64,000 nucleotides of DNA from contig OZ022591.1 of NCBI GenBank assembly GCA_963669155.1, forward strand, positions 16,665,860-16,729,859, written 5' to 3'. The position numbers and the translations under genes were made by a program. Positions within the stretch are counted from its first letter, which is position 1. Every line of letters begins with the position of its first letter. Positions 51,452 to 61,433 of this stretch are shown here, piece after piece. The notes under the pieces were generated by a model, which was given only the letters and a program-made list of their open reading frames with translations, made no database searches and had not been told where the DNA came from. This DNA comes from Arbacia lixula. Taxonomy: Eukaryota; Echinodermata; Echinoidea; Arbacioida; Arbaciidae.

Positions 51452-52233
51452 TAAACACAACAAAAAAAGTAAGCCCCCCCCCCCCCCCCCCCAAGCAAAA
51501 TACCATAGGCCTAACTTTTTATCGATGAGGTTTATGGAAAAAATACTTTGGCAAGATTGTTCCTTAACGTATCGACTAACTTCTCACATTAATCCAATAA
51601 GTCATAGGCCTACATGAGTGGGCAAATTTAAAGGGGCAAAAATGTCATTTTTCAAAAGTCACAAGGGTAGGCCTAAATGTTTTGCCGTTTTATAGTACAT
51701 TTTGACATCTCGTGTATTCACTATAAAAAAAATGCACAAAAATGACTTCTTGTGTTTACAGTATACGAGGTCATGTTACATCTTTGTCAAAATATTCAGG
51801 GTTTTATTTTTTTTACCATTTGAGGGTTTTTAAAAGTTTCAAAACTCAAGAGGGATGAGTATAGGCCTATTTGTTAAACGGTGCACCACTGAATCAGAAC
51901 AACGGGTAAGTGTCGGGATAGGTGTTAGTCCATCGAGAGATGGATGATAAACAATAAAAGGATATAAATTATGCACCAGAAATGGAATTCATCAGAAATT
52001 CATAAGACAGAATCCCAAAATTACCCTTAGTGACATTTTTGCCTGTAAAATTTGCCCACTCATAAGAATGCATGACTAATTGGGTTAATGTGATTTTCAC
52101 ATATAAGTTAGTCAATGAGTTAAGGAACAATCCTGCTAAATTATATTGCCCAAAACCTCTTCGATACAAAGTTACGCTTTTTTGCTCGGGGGGGGGGGGG
52201 GGGGGGGGGGACTTACTTTGTTTGTGTGGGTTT
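51452..52233. mobile_element. Family T long-TIR element with homopolymers in its ends
   Basis: The left end AACACAACAAAAAAAGTAAG plus a C-tract (about 51475-51493) pairs with the right end: a G-tract (about 52189-52210) plus ACTTACTTTGTTTGTGT. Pairing then continues inward for roughly 200 bp (CGATGAGGTTTA, GATTGTTCCTTAAC, ATGAGTGGGCAAATTT). No coding frame. Fragments are at 16371-16695 and 44796-44972. Confidence 0.75.
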
Positions 52234-52643
52234 TCCTCTCAATTAAATCCCTGTCATTTGGGGGCTCAGATGCAATGTAGGCCTACCAATGAGCGCTTCT
52301 CAGTACAACACACCCCTCACACACCTCCGGAAAAAAAAATCGGGGGCCTGAATTGTACGCTGTACTTTTCCAATATATCGCGCAATTTGGCTTATATTTT
52401 TAGTTTTGCAGGCAACCCTCGGTCGTAGTAGCGGTTACTTTACACACAGTGGTACGAGTTTGTGATGTTTTTTTCACGGGTTTCATTGCATTAATCGCCA
52501 CTCGATGTTCACATTGCCACACGTACGTTACGTAGTACGTGAAACTTAAACAGCACAGGGCAGGGATGCCAGCAGTGCAGTGAAAGTGGAAGTCTTCCAG
52601 ATACGAGAACGATTCTTGTTTCGCAAATTAATCAATTTTAAAG
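52234..52643 (+). promoter_or_regulatory. Presumptive ACAT1 promoter and 5' UTR
   Basis: The 410 bp between a transposon end and the ACAT1 start codon must hold the core promoter unless an upstream non-coding exon exists. I see no clear TATA box or named site. It is less AT-rich near 52500-52600, with several CG dinucleotides (ACGTACGTTACGTAGTACGTG). Confidence 0.35.
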
Positions 52644-52682
52644 ATGGCCTCTCACTTGTCTCGAGCTGCATCAGCACGATTG
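52644..52682 (+). CDS. ACAT1: ACAT1 exon 1: start of mitochondrial targeting peptide
   Basis: First coding exon of mitochondrial acetyl-CoA acetyltransferase (thiolase T2), which interconverts two acetyl-CoA and acetoacetyl-CoA and cleaves 2-methylacetoacetyl-CoA in isoleucine breakdown. The ATG context is AAAGATGGCC. The 13 residues MASHLSRAASARL are rich in Ser, Ala and Arg with no acidic residue, as in matrix presequences. The donor is TTG/GTGAGT, phase 0. The presequence is not conserved between species, so this start is chosen because it joins in frame to exon 2 and because the peptide has the right character. Confidence 0.8.
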
Positions 52683-52786
52683 GTGAGTAATTATGGTTTC
52701 GTTTCCTTCTGTAATGTTTAAAAATCCAATTCTGGACAGTACACTACTATCATAATTTAACATTTCTAGATCATGCAGATACCAAC

Positions 52787-53503
52787 TTTACTGCGACCAG
52801 CCCGCTCACGCAGTGCGAGCAGTCTCGGGGCTAATACCATCTATGATACTGCTTACATACATGGTGAAAGTGAGACGGACGCGTAGATTATTACATCACG
52901 AGATCTGTAGCGCTGTGCCTGTGTTAGTGTTAGTGCTACAACTCATGTTAATTGCACAATCATGGAAAGAATAACTGTAGTACTATTGTACAATAAATTA
53001 AATTCTAAATCAACTTTTAGTTGATTGCTACATTGCATGCTTGTAAATAAGTGGGTCATGAGTGGTCTCGAGTGAATCCAGGCCAGAGTGGTACTGGTAG
53101 AGGCACGGATGTGGACTGGGTACGGCAGTTGCAAAGGCGTGTTTTCCATAATGAGTATGGGGGTAATTACTGCGACCACGCAGTGAGCTTTGGAAGAACG
53201 AAGTCGTTATTAGATCAGTAACTTTGAACAATTCTGTTTACTCAAAACTCACATGCATTGCACATATTGACGGAGAATATATACATGAACTGTCTCGTGG
53301 CTGGTTTAAAGATGATTTTAATCCATGTTGTATTTTTTTTATCATTGTTTACGAACTAAAGTGGTTCAGAATTTCACGACGCGACGGCAGCTGTGATGCA
53401 TCCTGAAACAAACATTGCGAGGAGAGGATTGCACTTTTTGGTTAAGTAATTCTAAGAGATATTTAGGGGCTAGACCGTGTTTTACTGCGACCAGCCCGCT
53501 CAC
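52787..53503. repeat. Direct 23-bp repeats in ACAT1 intron 1
   Basis: TTTACTGCGACCAGCCCGCT plus CAC occurs at 52787-52809 and again at 53481-53503, with a partial TTACTGCGACCACGCAGTGA at about 53166. All are followed by related GCG-rich palindromic sequence. They may be remnants of one element. Confidence 0.6.
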
Positions 53504-53669
53504 TGCGTGACGCTGCGTGGGAGCAATCCCAGAGCTACGCCATATTTAACTTTGTATGCATGCAGCATGAGTGGGAACTTTAAATTGAATCCTTTGAGAT
53601 GCAGGGAGCCAGTGTAAGAATTTGACTTTATACTTGTACTTGTGTTATTTTTCATCTTGTATTTCACAG

Positions 53670-53723
53670 CTATGGAGTCCCAGCCCCATGTGCCGCCATT
53701 TTTCCACTGTGAAAGGTCTTAAT
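53670..53723 (+). CDS. ACAT1: ACAT1 exon 2: rest of targeting peptide
   Basis: The acceptor is TTTCACAG and the donor AAT/GTGAGT, phase 0 at both ends. Eighteen residues, LWSPSPMCRHFSTVKGLN. RHFS-T has the arginine spacing typical of a mitochondrial processing site. The mature thiolase fold starts in the next exon. Confidence 0.8.
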
Positions 53724-53904
53724 GTGAGTATGCATCATCCGAATCTTCCGATTAGCCTATAGCTGGAACTTTTCTTATGCAAACATGAAAAATAGAAACA
53801 ATTTCTAAAAAGCTTGTATGCATTGTTGCACTTCAAATACACACCATTTCCATAGGGCAGTGTGGAGTCTGGCAGAAAGGGAGTTACAATAATTGAAAAC
53901 TATG

Positions 53905-54080
53905 TGCAGTGCATACCTGTTACATGTGTAATATACTTGCTGTACATATATGGTGCAAAGTGGCCCTGGTAAGAGTTCTATATTGGCATGATCTGATACG
54001 ACTTCTTACCCTCATTTCTGTTTAACCATGCACAAAACCATACCTGCTACATGTGTAATATACTTGCTGTATATATACAC
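53905..54080. repeat. Two-copy repeat related to the 69-bp minisatellite
   Basis: CATACCTG(T/C)TACATGTGTAATATACTTGCTGTA occurs at 53914 and 54041 regions, and TTTAACCATGCACAAAACCA links it to the array at 54937-55322. Confidence 0.7.
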
Positions 54081-54239
54081 ATGTTCAGGTCCATAGGGAA
54101 TTGTGGATATTGTGCACATAAATTGTGGTGACTTCAAAACCATGAATTCTTGGACTGTTTTAAAGTCTTCCCAAGATTCATACATTAATTCCATGCTCCC
54201 AAACCTTAAAAATAATATCAGCTTACCAATTCATTAGGA

Positions 54240-54936
54240 GAAAATCCAAGATTTATTCCCGTTCAGCTTATGTAGTAGCGTCTGCTCTCCGCTATGTTTA
54301 CACGTCGAATGACCGTATTAGCATACGAAAAGAAATTTCCACCGTGACTAGTCTTTATCAAAGTCTGATGGCATTATTAAGCTCGTAATTTGTAGAAGCT
54401 CATATGTCAAGTTTTCTAGCAGACAAAAAATAAAAACATTGTACCCAGGTTACAATGAACATTTACGTGTGTCATTGAATATAAATAAATAAAACTGCCA
54501 ACTTAATGAGATTTTGTCATTTATTTCTAAATTATAAATCGTAACAACATTTAAGCACAAATAATATCGCGAGGGCTATTGTGTGCACAGCCTGGATGTT
54601 TACAAACATGCTATCGGCACTTCTTTCGCTGAGCCAACTATCGTCCTCCCCGTTACGTGTCAAATAAGGGCTAGGGGGAGCTACGAACTTTTACACGAAA
54701 TTTTCCTGAGGTTAGAAAGCTGACGAGTCGTAAAACCTGATTAGCAAAACTACTTAGAATTGTGAGTAAAAGATTATGTCTTTTATTTTAATTTGCGAAT
54801 CATATTCCAATAAGTGCAAGGAAGACGGCCTGCAAGTGATTTCATTTAATTTACGCAAATTAAATAGTTATGCGTATTTGAAATTATAGGCCGTTCTGCC
54901 TTACTTCGTACACACGGCCTATGGAGTTTGAAGCTG
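54240..54936. other. ACAT1 intron 2, nothing recognised
   Basis: This block separates two parts of the same minisatellite, so it may be an insertion, but I found no inverted ends or duplication. Confidence 0.4.
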
Positions 54937-55322
54937 GTGCACAAAACCATCCCTGGTCAGAAGTCTGTATGGACACAATCTGATATGAAGATGTACTTTA
55001 ATCCCTGTTTAACCATGCACAAAACCAACTCTGGTCAGGAGCCTGTATGGGCATATGACTTGATACTTTAATCCCCGTTTAACCATACACAAAACCAACT
55101 CTGGTCAGGAGCCTGTATGGGCATGTGATTTGATACTTTAATCCCGTTTAACCATGCACAAAACCAACTCTGGTCAGGAGCCTGTATGGGCATGTGATTT
55201 GATACTTTAATCCCGTTTAACCATGCACAAAACCAACTCTGGTCAGGAGCCTGTATGGGACACAATCTGATGATATGACTTAATACTTTCATTCCTTGGT
55301 TAACCATGCACAAAACCAACAC
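54937..55322. repeat. 69-bp minisatellite in ACAT1 intron 2
   Basis: Units starting ACCATGCACAAAACCAACTC lie at 55012, 55082, 55151 and 55220, with degenerate units at both ends. Period 69-70 bp. Because 69 is a multiple of three, a spurious minus-strand frame runs through it. Confidence 0.9.
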
Positions 55323-55421
55323 TTGCAATGTTTTAACTTGTCATGCACTGTTGCACTCCAAACACACACCATTTTCATAGGGTAGTATAGAGTACCGAGT
55401 GTGACGTCTTTGAGCATTATT

Positions 55422-55794
55422 AGCGAGCTTTTGTTTTGAGGACGGACGGGCTCCAGTACGGAAATCCGACACCAAGATCGATCTGCGCATGCGCCACCAC
55501 CCGCTCTGGAATCCGCGCGGGGAATCGAGAACGTGAATTCTGAGATTTCACGTCCTCGACGAGTAGAGGACAGCAGCCAATCAGCGCCCGTACAGATGAT
55601 GTAATGCAAATCGCACGTGCGACCGGCTGTTTTGGAAACAAGCTCGGTAGAGTGTGCCAGATGACGTCACACGCACCGCCGTTCGCGTTCTCTGTCTTTT
55701 AGCGAAACTGCGTGTGAATTGCCGCGGACGGACGGCGAGAACAGAGTGCTCACTGATCTCGTTTCTGTCCGCGGTGTTATAACGAAAGCTCCCT
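55422..55794. mobile_element. CpG-rich putative MITE in ACAT1 intron 2
   Basis: The ends AGCGAGCTTTTGTT and GTTATAACGAAAGCTCCCT pair imperfectly and are flanked by ATT (55419-55421 and 55795-55797). The interior is strikingly rich in CG dinucleotides (GCGCATGCGCC, CCGCGCGGGG, GCCGCGGACGGACGGCG) compared with the surroundings. No coding frame. It abuts the next element directly. Confidence 0.5.
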
Positions 55795-55797
55795 ATT

Positions 55798-55951
55798 GTC
55801 AAGACAGCTGGCTCTAACCAATGCGGGTAGAGCAAGCAGCGGTGATCACAGCGAGACTGTAATTGGGAATGCCCGACACTAGCCCGATAGACAATATCAG
55901 ACCACTAAACCTCTCACTGGAGTGATTTTGCTTAGAGCCAATTGTCTTGAC
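55798..55951. mobile_element. Family U short MITE, copy 1 (154 bp)
   Basis: The ends GTCAAGACAGCTGGCTCTAA and TTAGAGCCAATTGTCTTGAC pair. The body matches the copy at 39751-39903 closely (GGGAATGCCC.ACACTAGCCC). It is non-coding. Confidence 0.8.
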
Positions 55952-56051
55952 AGCGCACCATGCTCATATGATGACAACACTTTGGTGCTGTATGGAGTCT
56001 AGCATAGAAGGATTCTACTCTATTTTTTTATCTGCATATTTCCTTCCTCAG

Positions 56052-56169
56052 GAGGTGGTGATTGTGAGCTCTGTGAGGACACCCATTGGGTCATTCAGGA
56101 GCTCTCTCGCCTCACTCACAGCCCCTCGCATGGGCAGCTTAGCCATACAGGCAGCCATCGAGAAAGCAG
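56052..56169 (+). CDS. ACAT1: ACAT1 exon 3: start of thiolase N-terminal domain
   Basis: The acceptor is TTCCTTCCTCAG and the donor G/GTATTC, phase 0 in and phase 1 out. It encodes [19 protein letters not shown] and [13 protein letters not shown]. EVVIVSAxRTPIGSF is the canonical first beta strand and loop of T2 thiolases and is almost unchanged here. The two preceding introns hold a 69-bp minisatellite and several MITEs. Confidence 0.95.
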
Positions 56170-56503
56170 GTATTCTACACCCTCAAAACCTTAGCCAGGG
56201 GGGTGTTTCACCAAGCTGTATGTAGGCTAAGAATGACGTTACGCATGACTGGTAACCCTATCTTGTGCTAATTGAGATGCCCCAATTTATTCCTGTTTTA
56301 ACATAGTGGGAGCTAATTTCCAACGATCCTAATCAAATTTGACAAATCATAAAATTTGTATTAATTCAGACACTTGTTAACGACAAGAATTTAAATTTAT
56401 ACAGATCAGATTTCAACTTTAAACTGATTGGAATCAAATTCATTGAGAATCTGATGTAGCCCAAGAAAGGTTCACCATCCAAGCTGTTGGGCTTTTCTAT
56501 ATG

Positions 56504-56738
56504 TACACTACAGCTCAATGGTTTTGGCACAGGTTAAGGGAAAGGGAAAAAAGGGAAGGAGGCGCAGCTTTAAATCGCGGTATATTTTGTCCAGTTCAGC
56601 ATGAAACATGATGCTTTTGGGGCTAAAGCAATGTGTTTCATACTGAACTGGACAAAATATACCGCTGTTTAAAACTGTGGCTCCTTCCCTTTCTTTCCTT
56701 TCCCTTTCCCTATGCCAATTCCTTTGAGCTGTAGTGTA
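56504..56738. mobile_element. Family V hairpin MITE, copy 3 (ACAT1 intron 3)
   Basis: 235 bp from TACACTACAGCTCAATGG to CCTTTGAGCTGTAGTGTA. The purine arm GGGAAAAAAGGGAAGGAGGC faces a pyrimidine arm. The loop region contains mirrored GTTCAGCATGAAACA sequences. Confidence 0.85.
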
Positions 56739-57310
56739 GCTGAAGTAATCGTTCTCAATTTCTCACCGGCTGGGACGGACTAAGAAAAAGGGGAAATTAT
56801 AAAAGGATTAGTGTCATGAGTACTAGACTCTATTTTTCTGTTTGGATCAGAAATTTTACAAAAAATTTATATATTGATTGGACCTGGATAACAAAATGTG
56901 TCAAGGAATACATTCTGCCCAACTTGGGCTGCTAGCTAGGTCTTTCGGCACAGCTGTGCTTCCCTGCATTATCGGCATCTAGCTGGGTGATTGTACCGCT
57001 GTGATTAACCAGCATGCAAGCGCTGACATTCATGTATGCCACAGCAAATGGACACCCAAGAGAAGCAAGTTTATTTCCCACGCTGAATCTAATAGTTTTA
57101 TTCACCTCAAGTAATTGCACATACAAATTTTAGTTTTTGTATTTTTCTGGTATAATGATGTTATTATAACTTGCAGACACATGTGCAAATTCGTCATGGA
57201 AATCAAAACCCGTATAAAGTGAACACATGAAATGTACAACTAATTCTGTCATCCCATGGTATATGCTTAGTAATTCCTGGATAATCCAACCCACTTGAAT
57301 GTCTTTGAAG

Positions 57311-57406
57311 GTATCACTCCTGAGGATGTGAATGAGGTGTATATGGGCAACGTCCTTCAGGCTGGACAAGGTCAAGCACCTACGAGGCAAGCTGCATTGG
57401 GAGCGG
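57311..57406 (+). CDS. ACAT1: ACAT1 exon 4
   Basis: The acceptor is GTCTTTGAAG and the donor G/GTGAGT, phase 1 at both ends. It encodes [20 protein letters not shown] and [28 protein letters not shown] is a thiolase signature close to the dimer interface. The acceptor has a weak pyrimidine tract, but phase and homology fix it. Confidence 0.95.
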
Positions 57407-57819
57407 GTGAGTACACGGTAGCCCCGTTCGTATTCCATAAAGATACTACTGCTATATTACCAATGCACGTTGGCTAGAAAACACCGTTCATATACACCAA
57501 TAAAACCACTTTATAATCCAGTGGACTTACTCCACACCCTTAGCCAGAGCAAACGTGCCATGGTGACATGTTCCGCTAAGCCATAGGAGCGGTTGGATGA
57601 GCCGCAAAATTTACCTCTATTTTGCAGACACAGTATGTAAGATGTATGTAAAGGTATGATTAACACATATCCTCTACAAGTATACCGGTATGAAATACTT
57701 AACTACAATTAAATTCAGAAAAGTGTCATTCATTGTAAAGGAAACATTTTAATACAAGTTTGTAATATCTTAATTTAAAAAATAATGCACATTCAAACGA
57801 TTCTCTGCCTCTTGTATAG

Positions 57820-57920
57820 GTCTTCCCCTCGGCACGCCATGCACTACAGTCAACAAGGTGTGTGCATCGGGCATGAAGAGCATCATGATGGCAGCTCAGA
57901 GCCTCATGTGTGGGCACCAG
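57820..57920 (+). CDS. ACAT1: ACAT1 exon 5: nucleophilic cysteine
   Basis: The acceptor is CTTGTATAG and the donor CAG/GTAAGC, phase 1 in and phase 0 out. It encodes [19 protein letters not shown] and [15 protein letters not shown]. The Cys of NKVCASGMK (about residue 117 of this protein, Cys126 in human) is the active-site nucleophile that becomes acetylated. It is present and its context is unchanged. Confidence 0.95.
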
Positions 57921-58630
57921 GTAAGCAGGACGGGCCCATTACCTAATGGGCCCCGGGGGGGTGAGGGGGGTAAGGGGGGATATTCCGAAAAATAAATTTT
58001 TGTATCTCGGGGAGTTAGGAAGATTTTTGTCTTTTAGTATTCCGAAAAATCAACTAAGGATGAAAGATAACAATTTTATTCAGATGAGCGAGCAAGGAAA
58101 CTCTTATGTAAATGAGCCTTTGAGATTGTTGTTATGCAACTGAGCTAAATCGGTGTTCTGAAACACACTTAGGAATAGTAAAGATAAAAGATAAAAATGG
58201 AATGCTGCTGCCAATATGTCCATGTGATGGTAGGCTTATAGATTTTCACTAAATGTGTGAAAATGGAATATGCCCCCCCCCCCCCCAAGTAGAATCATCA
58301 CGAATATAAGAGCTCATTTGTCATTACATGTATATGAGTGCCGTATGCATTTTTTGTGTTCATCCATTGCCAGTATGCGATGGTAATTGTATAGATATGT
58401 ACAAATGTATGAAAATTGACCTTTGATGGAAGTAGAATTATTGCTAATGTAAGAGGTAACTCTTATTCCTAACATGGCTTTGAGTGGATTCGAGTGGATG
58501 GTAATTCTATAGATATTTTAACAAGTATGAAAATCGACTCTTGACGAAAGTCGAATTATCGCAAATATTAGGGGTTACTTTTATTTTTAACCTGGCTGTG
58601 AGTGGATTTGCTGTGTTCTTGTGTTGACAG

Positions 58631-58723
58631 GATGTGATGGTGGCCGGAGGGATGGAGAGTATGTCCAACGTACCCCTGCTGATGGCCAGGGGGGATCCTG
58701 GGTACGGAGGGGCAACGCTGCAG
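58631..58723 (+). CDS. ACAT1: ACAT1 exon 6: oxyanion/glycine-rich loop
   Basis: The acceptor is GTGTTGACAG and the donor CAG/GTATGC, phase 0 at both ends, 31 codons. It encodes [15 protein letters not shown] and [16 protein letters not shown]. VAGGxESMSNVP is a thiolase signature that packs against the catalytic cysteine. Confidence 0.95.
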
Positions 58724-59398
58724 GTATGCCATCACATTTATTGGAGGACAGTCAACCAGTTCACAAAGACTGGACACTGTCCATAAAAGACTACTGTAAA
58801 AGTGGAAATGTTCGCGCATTTCGCACGGCGTGTATTTGGCGCGAAAGTAAAAATGCACAAATATATTTGCGCCAAAAGGAAGTTCATATCAGAGTGCTTC
58901 CTATGCATGCTTGTGTTGATGCATCAAGCGTCACATACGTAGGCCTACGTTTATGGTGTAGCCCAAAGACCTTATAGCGATGCGCAGCGCTCTACAGTCT
59001 TTGGTTTAGCCTTAGTCAGTGCTTCGACGACATCATCATGCTATTGCCGCTGTCCGGCCAGCACTGGCGTGGCAGTGGTGAGCTGAGTGAATTGATCGTC
59101 TAAAGGGCTAGACATCTTGCGAAATTAAAAACACAAAAAATTTATGTTACCCCGCCGAGCATGAAAAATTAATCGCACTAAAAATTTCCACTTTTGCAGT
59201 ACTTATTCATAACAGTCACTCATCTTCAATCCCTTCAGAAGAGTTTACATGTAATTGCATATTTTTACAGAGACCATTTTCATCATAAATGGTTAAAGAT
59301 TACTTATTATTCTCCGGGTGACGGACAGAGCAGTCTGCAGGCAAACATTGAGACGGATACTATCTCTTTTAGATTTGAAAGAAACCTATAGTTACATG

Positions 59399-59633
59399 TA
59401 CACTCCAGCTCAAAGGAATTGGCATAGGGAAAGGGAAGAGGAAGAAAGGGAAGGAGCTGCAGTTTTACACAGCGGTATATTTTATCCAGTTCAGCATGAA
59501 ACACGATGCATTAGCCTAAAAAGCATCATGTGTCATGCTGAACTGGACAAAATATACTGCAGTTTAAAACTGCAGCTCCTTTCCTTTCTTCCCTTTCCCT
59601 TTCCTTATGCCAATTCCTTTGAGCTGTAGTGTA
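59399..59633. mobile_element. Family V hairpin MITE, copy 4 (ACAT1 intron 6)
   Basis: 235 bp from TACACTCCAGCTCAAAGG to CCTTTGAGCTGTAGTGTA, with arms of about 105 bp nearly fully paired. Same orientation-free hairpin as the other copies. Confidence 0.85.
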
Positions 59634-60497
59634 TGTAGTTGCAAACTTACTATAACTTCTTCACACTTTGCCTTTCTCATTTCTTTCTTCTTTTCTCTGT
59701 ATAACTACTTTGTAACTGGTTCACAACTTTCATCACCGCCTTCTTCTTCTACTTCCTTTTCTCATCCTGAATCCTTTTAGAACAATTTGTATGTACCATA
59801 ATTGCCACTGTGTACAAATACCACTTTGTTGAACTGTTGTCGTATAGGATGCTATTTGTGGCTGGTTAAAATAATAGAAAAGGACATCTTATAAAACAAA
59901 ATGTATAATTGTGCCTTCCTTTCAGAAAAAGGAATATTTAAATTATCGCTCCTAGCACACTGACCGCTCATTCCCCTCTCACACACTGTACACCCTCATG
60001 GCTCTTACGTGTTCGACCATTCCACCATCATTCACCATCGCCCCAGCCATTGGTGAACTTCCCCCCCCCCCCTTATTCATGATTGGATTTCTAGTTTCCC
60101 ACTCTTTTATTTGATTGGGCTGTAAGAACATGAATTATTTGTTGGTTTACATGAAGTGAAGATATGTAATTACAAGTATAAGTGATCTATTGTTTCCACA
60201 TTTACATATCCTTATACATATTATTATGGTAATGGTATTACTTCATGAATATTCATTTATACCTGATTTGCAACCTCAGAAAATTCACAGGCAGTACTTC
60301 ATATAGTCAACACTGTATGTTTTAGGTGTATAATATGCTGCCTCTAGAGTGAGCTAGGAAACTTCATGTACAGAACCAAGCCATACAACTGGTGGCTAGT
60401 AGTGTGCAGTAGCATAGTACACACATTTTCATTTGAAGCATAATTTCCTCAGATTGTGTATTGCATCCTCTTTCTCCAATCATTGATGTCCCTGTAG

Positions 60498-60650
60498 GAT
60501 GCTATTGTGTCTGACGGCCTCACAGACGCATACAACAAGTTCCACATGGGTAACTGCGGTGAAGACACGGCCAGGAAGCTGGGGATCTCCCGGGAAGACC
60601 AGGACGAATTTGCCATCGGATCCTACACCAAGAGCCAAGCTGCTGGCGCA
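60498..60650 (+). CDS. ACAT1: ACAT1 exon 7: loop domain
   Basis: The acceptor is GTCCCTGTAG and the donor GCA/GTAAGT, phase 0 at both ends, 51 codons. It encodes [18 protein letters not shown], then [19 protein letters not shown] and [12 protein letters not shown], the CoA-binding loop domain. The residues at its end (AAGA, before NKIFDKE in exon 8) differ from the AAWEAGKF typical of vertebrates. The last ~42 bases of this exon and its donor are repeated twice downstream in the intron in decayed form. Confidence 0.95.
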
Positions 60651-60890
60651 GTAAGTTAACAGCTTTTCTCTCTCTATCCTATGCAAGTTAGCGTACATCA
60701 GTTGGCGCTAGGTCTGGCAATTTGCCATCGGATACTGTACCCAGAGCCAAGTGGCTGGCAAAGTGAGTGTGTTGTATTGTGTTTCTCTCTCTGTGCTAAG
60801 ACAGTTTGCGTAGATTAGTTGCTGCTAGGTCTGGCAATCAGTCTTCGGATCCTATACCAAGAGCCAAGCGGCTGGCATAGTTGCTGTACT
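60609..60890. repeat. Degenerate tandem triplication of exon 7 tail plus donor
   Basis: TTTGCCATCGGATCC...AGAGCCAAG..GCTGGC starts at 60609 (the real exon), 60721 and about 60838, a period of 112-117 bp. Each copy is followed by a related TTTCTCTCTCT and TTAGTTG..GCTAGGTCTGGCAA segment. Copy 2 keeps a consensus-like donor (GCAAA/GTGAGT); copy 3 has lost it. Confidence 0.85.
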
Positions 60891-60924
60891 TTTTACTACT
60901 TCATGTCATAACAGCCAGTTTACA

Positions 60925-61159
60925 TACACTACATCTCAAAGGAATTGGCATCAGGTAAAGGGAAAGGAAAGAAAGGGAAGGGGCCGCAGTTCATAACCGC
61001 GGGATATTTTGTCCAGTTCAGCATGAAACACAATGCTTTACCCTAAGAAGCATCATGTTTCATGCTGAACTAGACAAAATATACCATGGTTTAAAACTGC
61101 GGGTCCTTCCTTTCTTCCATTTCCCTTTCCCTATGCCAATTCCTTTGAGCTATAGTGTA
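60925..61159. mobile_element. Family V hairpin MITE, copy 5 (ACAT1 intron 7)
   Basis: 235 bp from TACACTACATCTCAAAGG to CCTTTGAGCTATAGTGTA. It lies between the decayed exon-7-tail repeats and exon 8. Confidence 0.85.
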
Positions 61160-61381
61160 CGAGAGTTGTCTCTAGACCTTGCAAGCCATCTAGTTGTCAT
61201 AGACAGCAAGAAATAACTTCAAAGCATTTTATATCCAGTGGAAATGTCTACTTTGTAAATAATTTGTATGCCATATCAAATGCCAACCTTACAAAGTGAT
61301 GTCATTGCAAAGCAGTATATTCAGACTTGCTGGTGTTATATTGGTTGACAAAATTATTTCGTGCTTCTACCTCATCTGCAG

Positions 61382-61433
61382 AACAAGATATTTGACAAAG
61401 AAATCATCCCTGTTGGTGTTCCACAGAAGAGAG
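61382..61433 (+). CDS. ACAT1: ACAT1 exon 8
   Basis: The acceptor is CCTCATCTGCAG and the donor G/GTACGT, phase 0 in and phase 1 out, 17 codons. It encodes NKIFDKEIIPVGVPQKR, matching the F-x-x-E(V/I)IPV strand of T2 thiolases. This small exon would be easy to miss; phases on both sides confirm it. Confidence 0.93.

Noticed and set aside
55068-55328. Minus-strand frame with a perfect 23-residue repeat
   Set aside because: The 69-bp minisatellite has a period divisible by three, so any stop-free unit stays open; no coding evidence.
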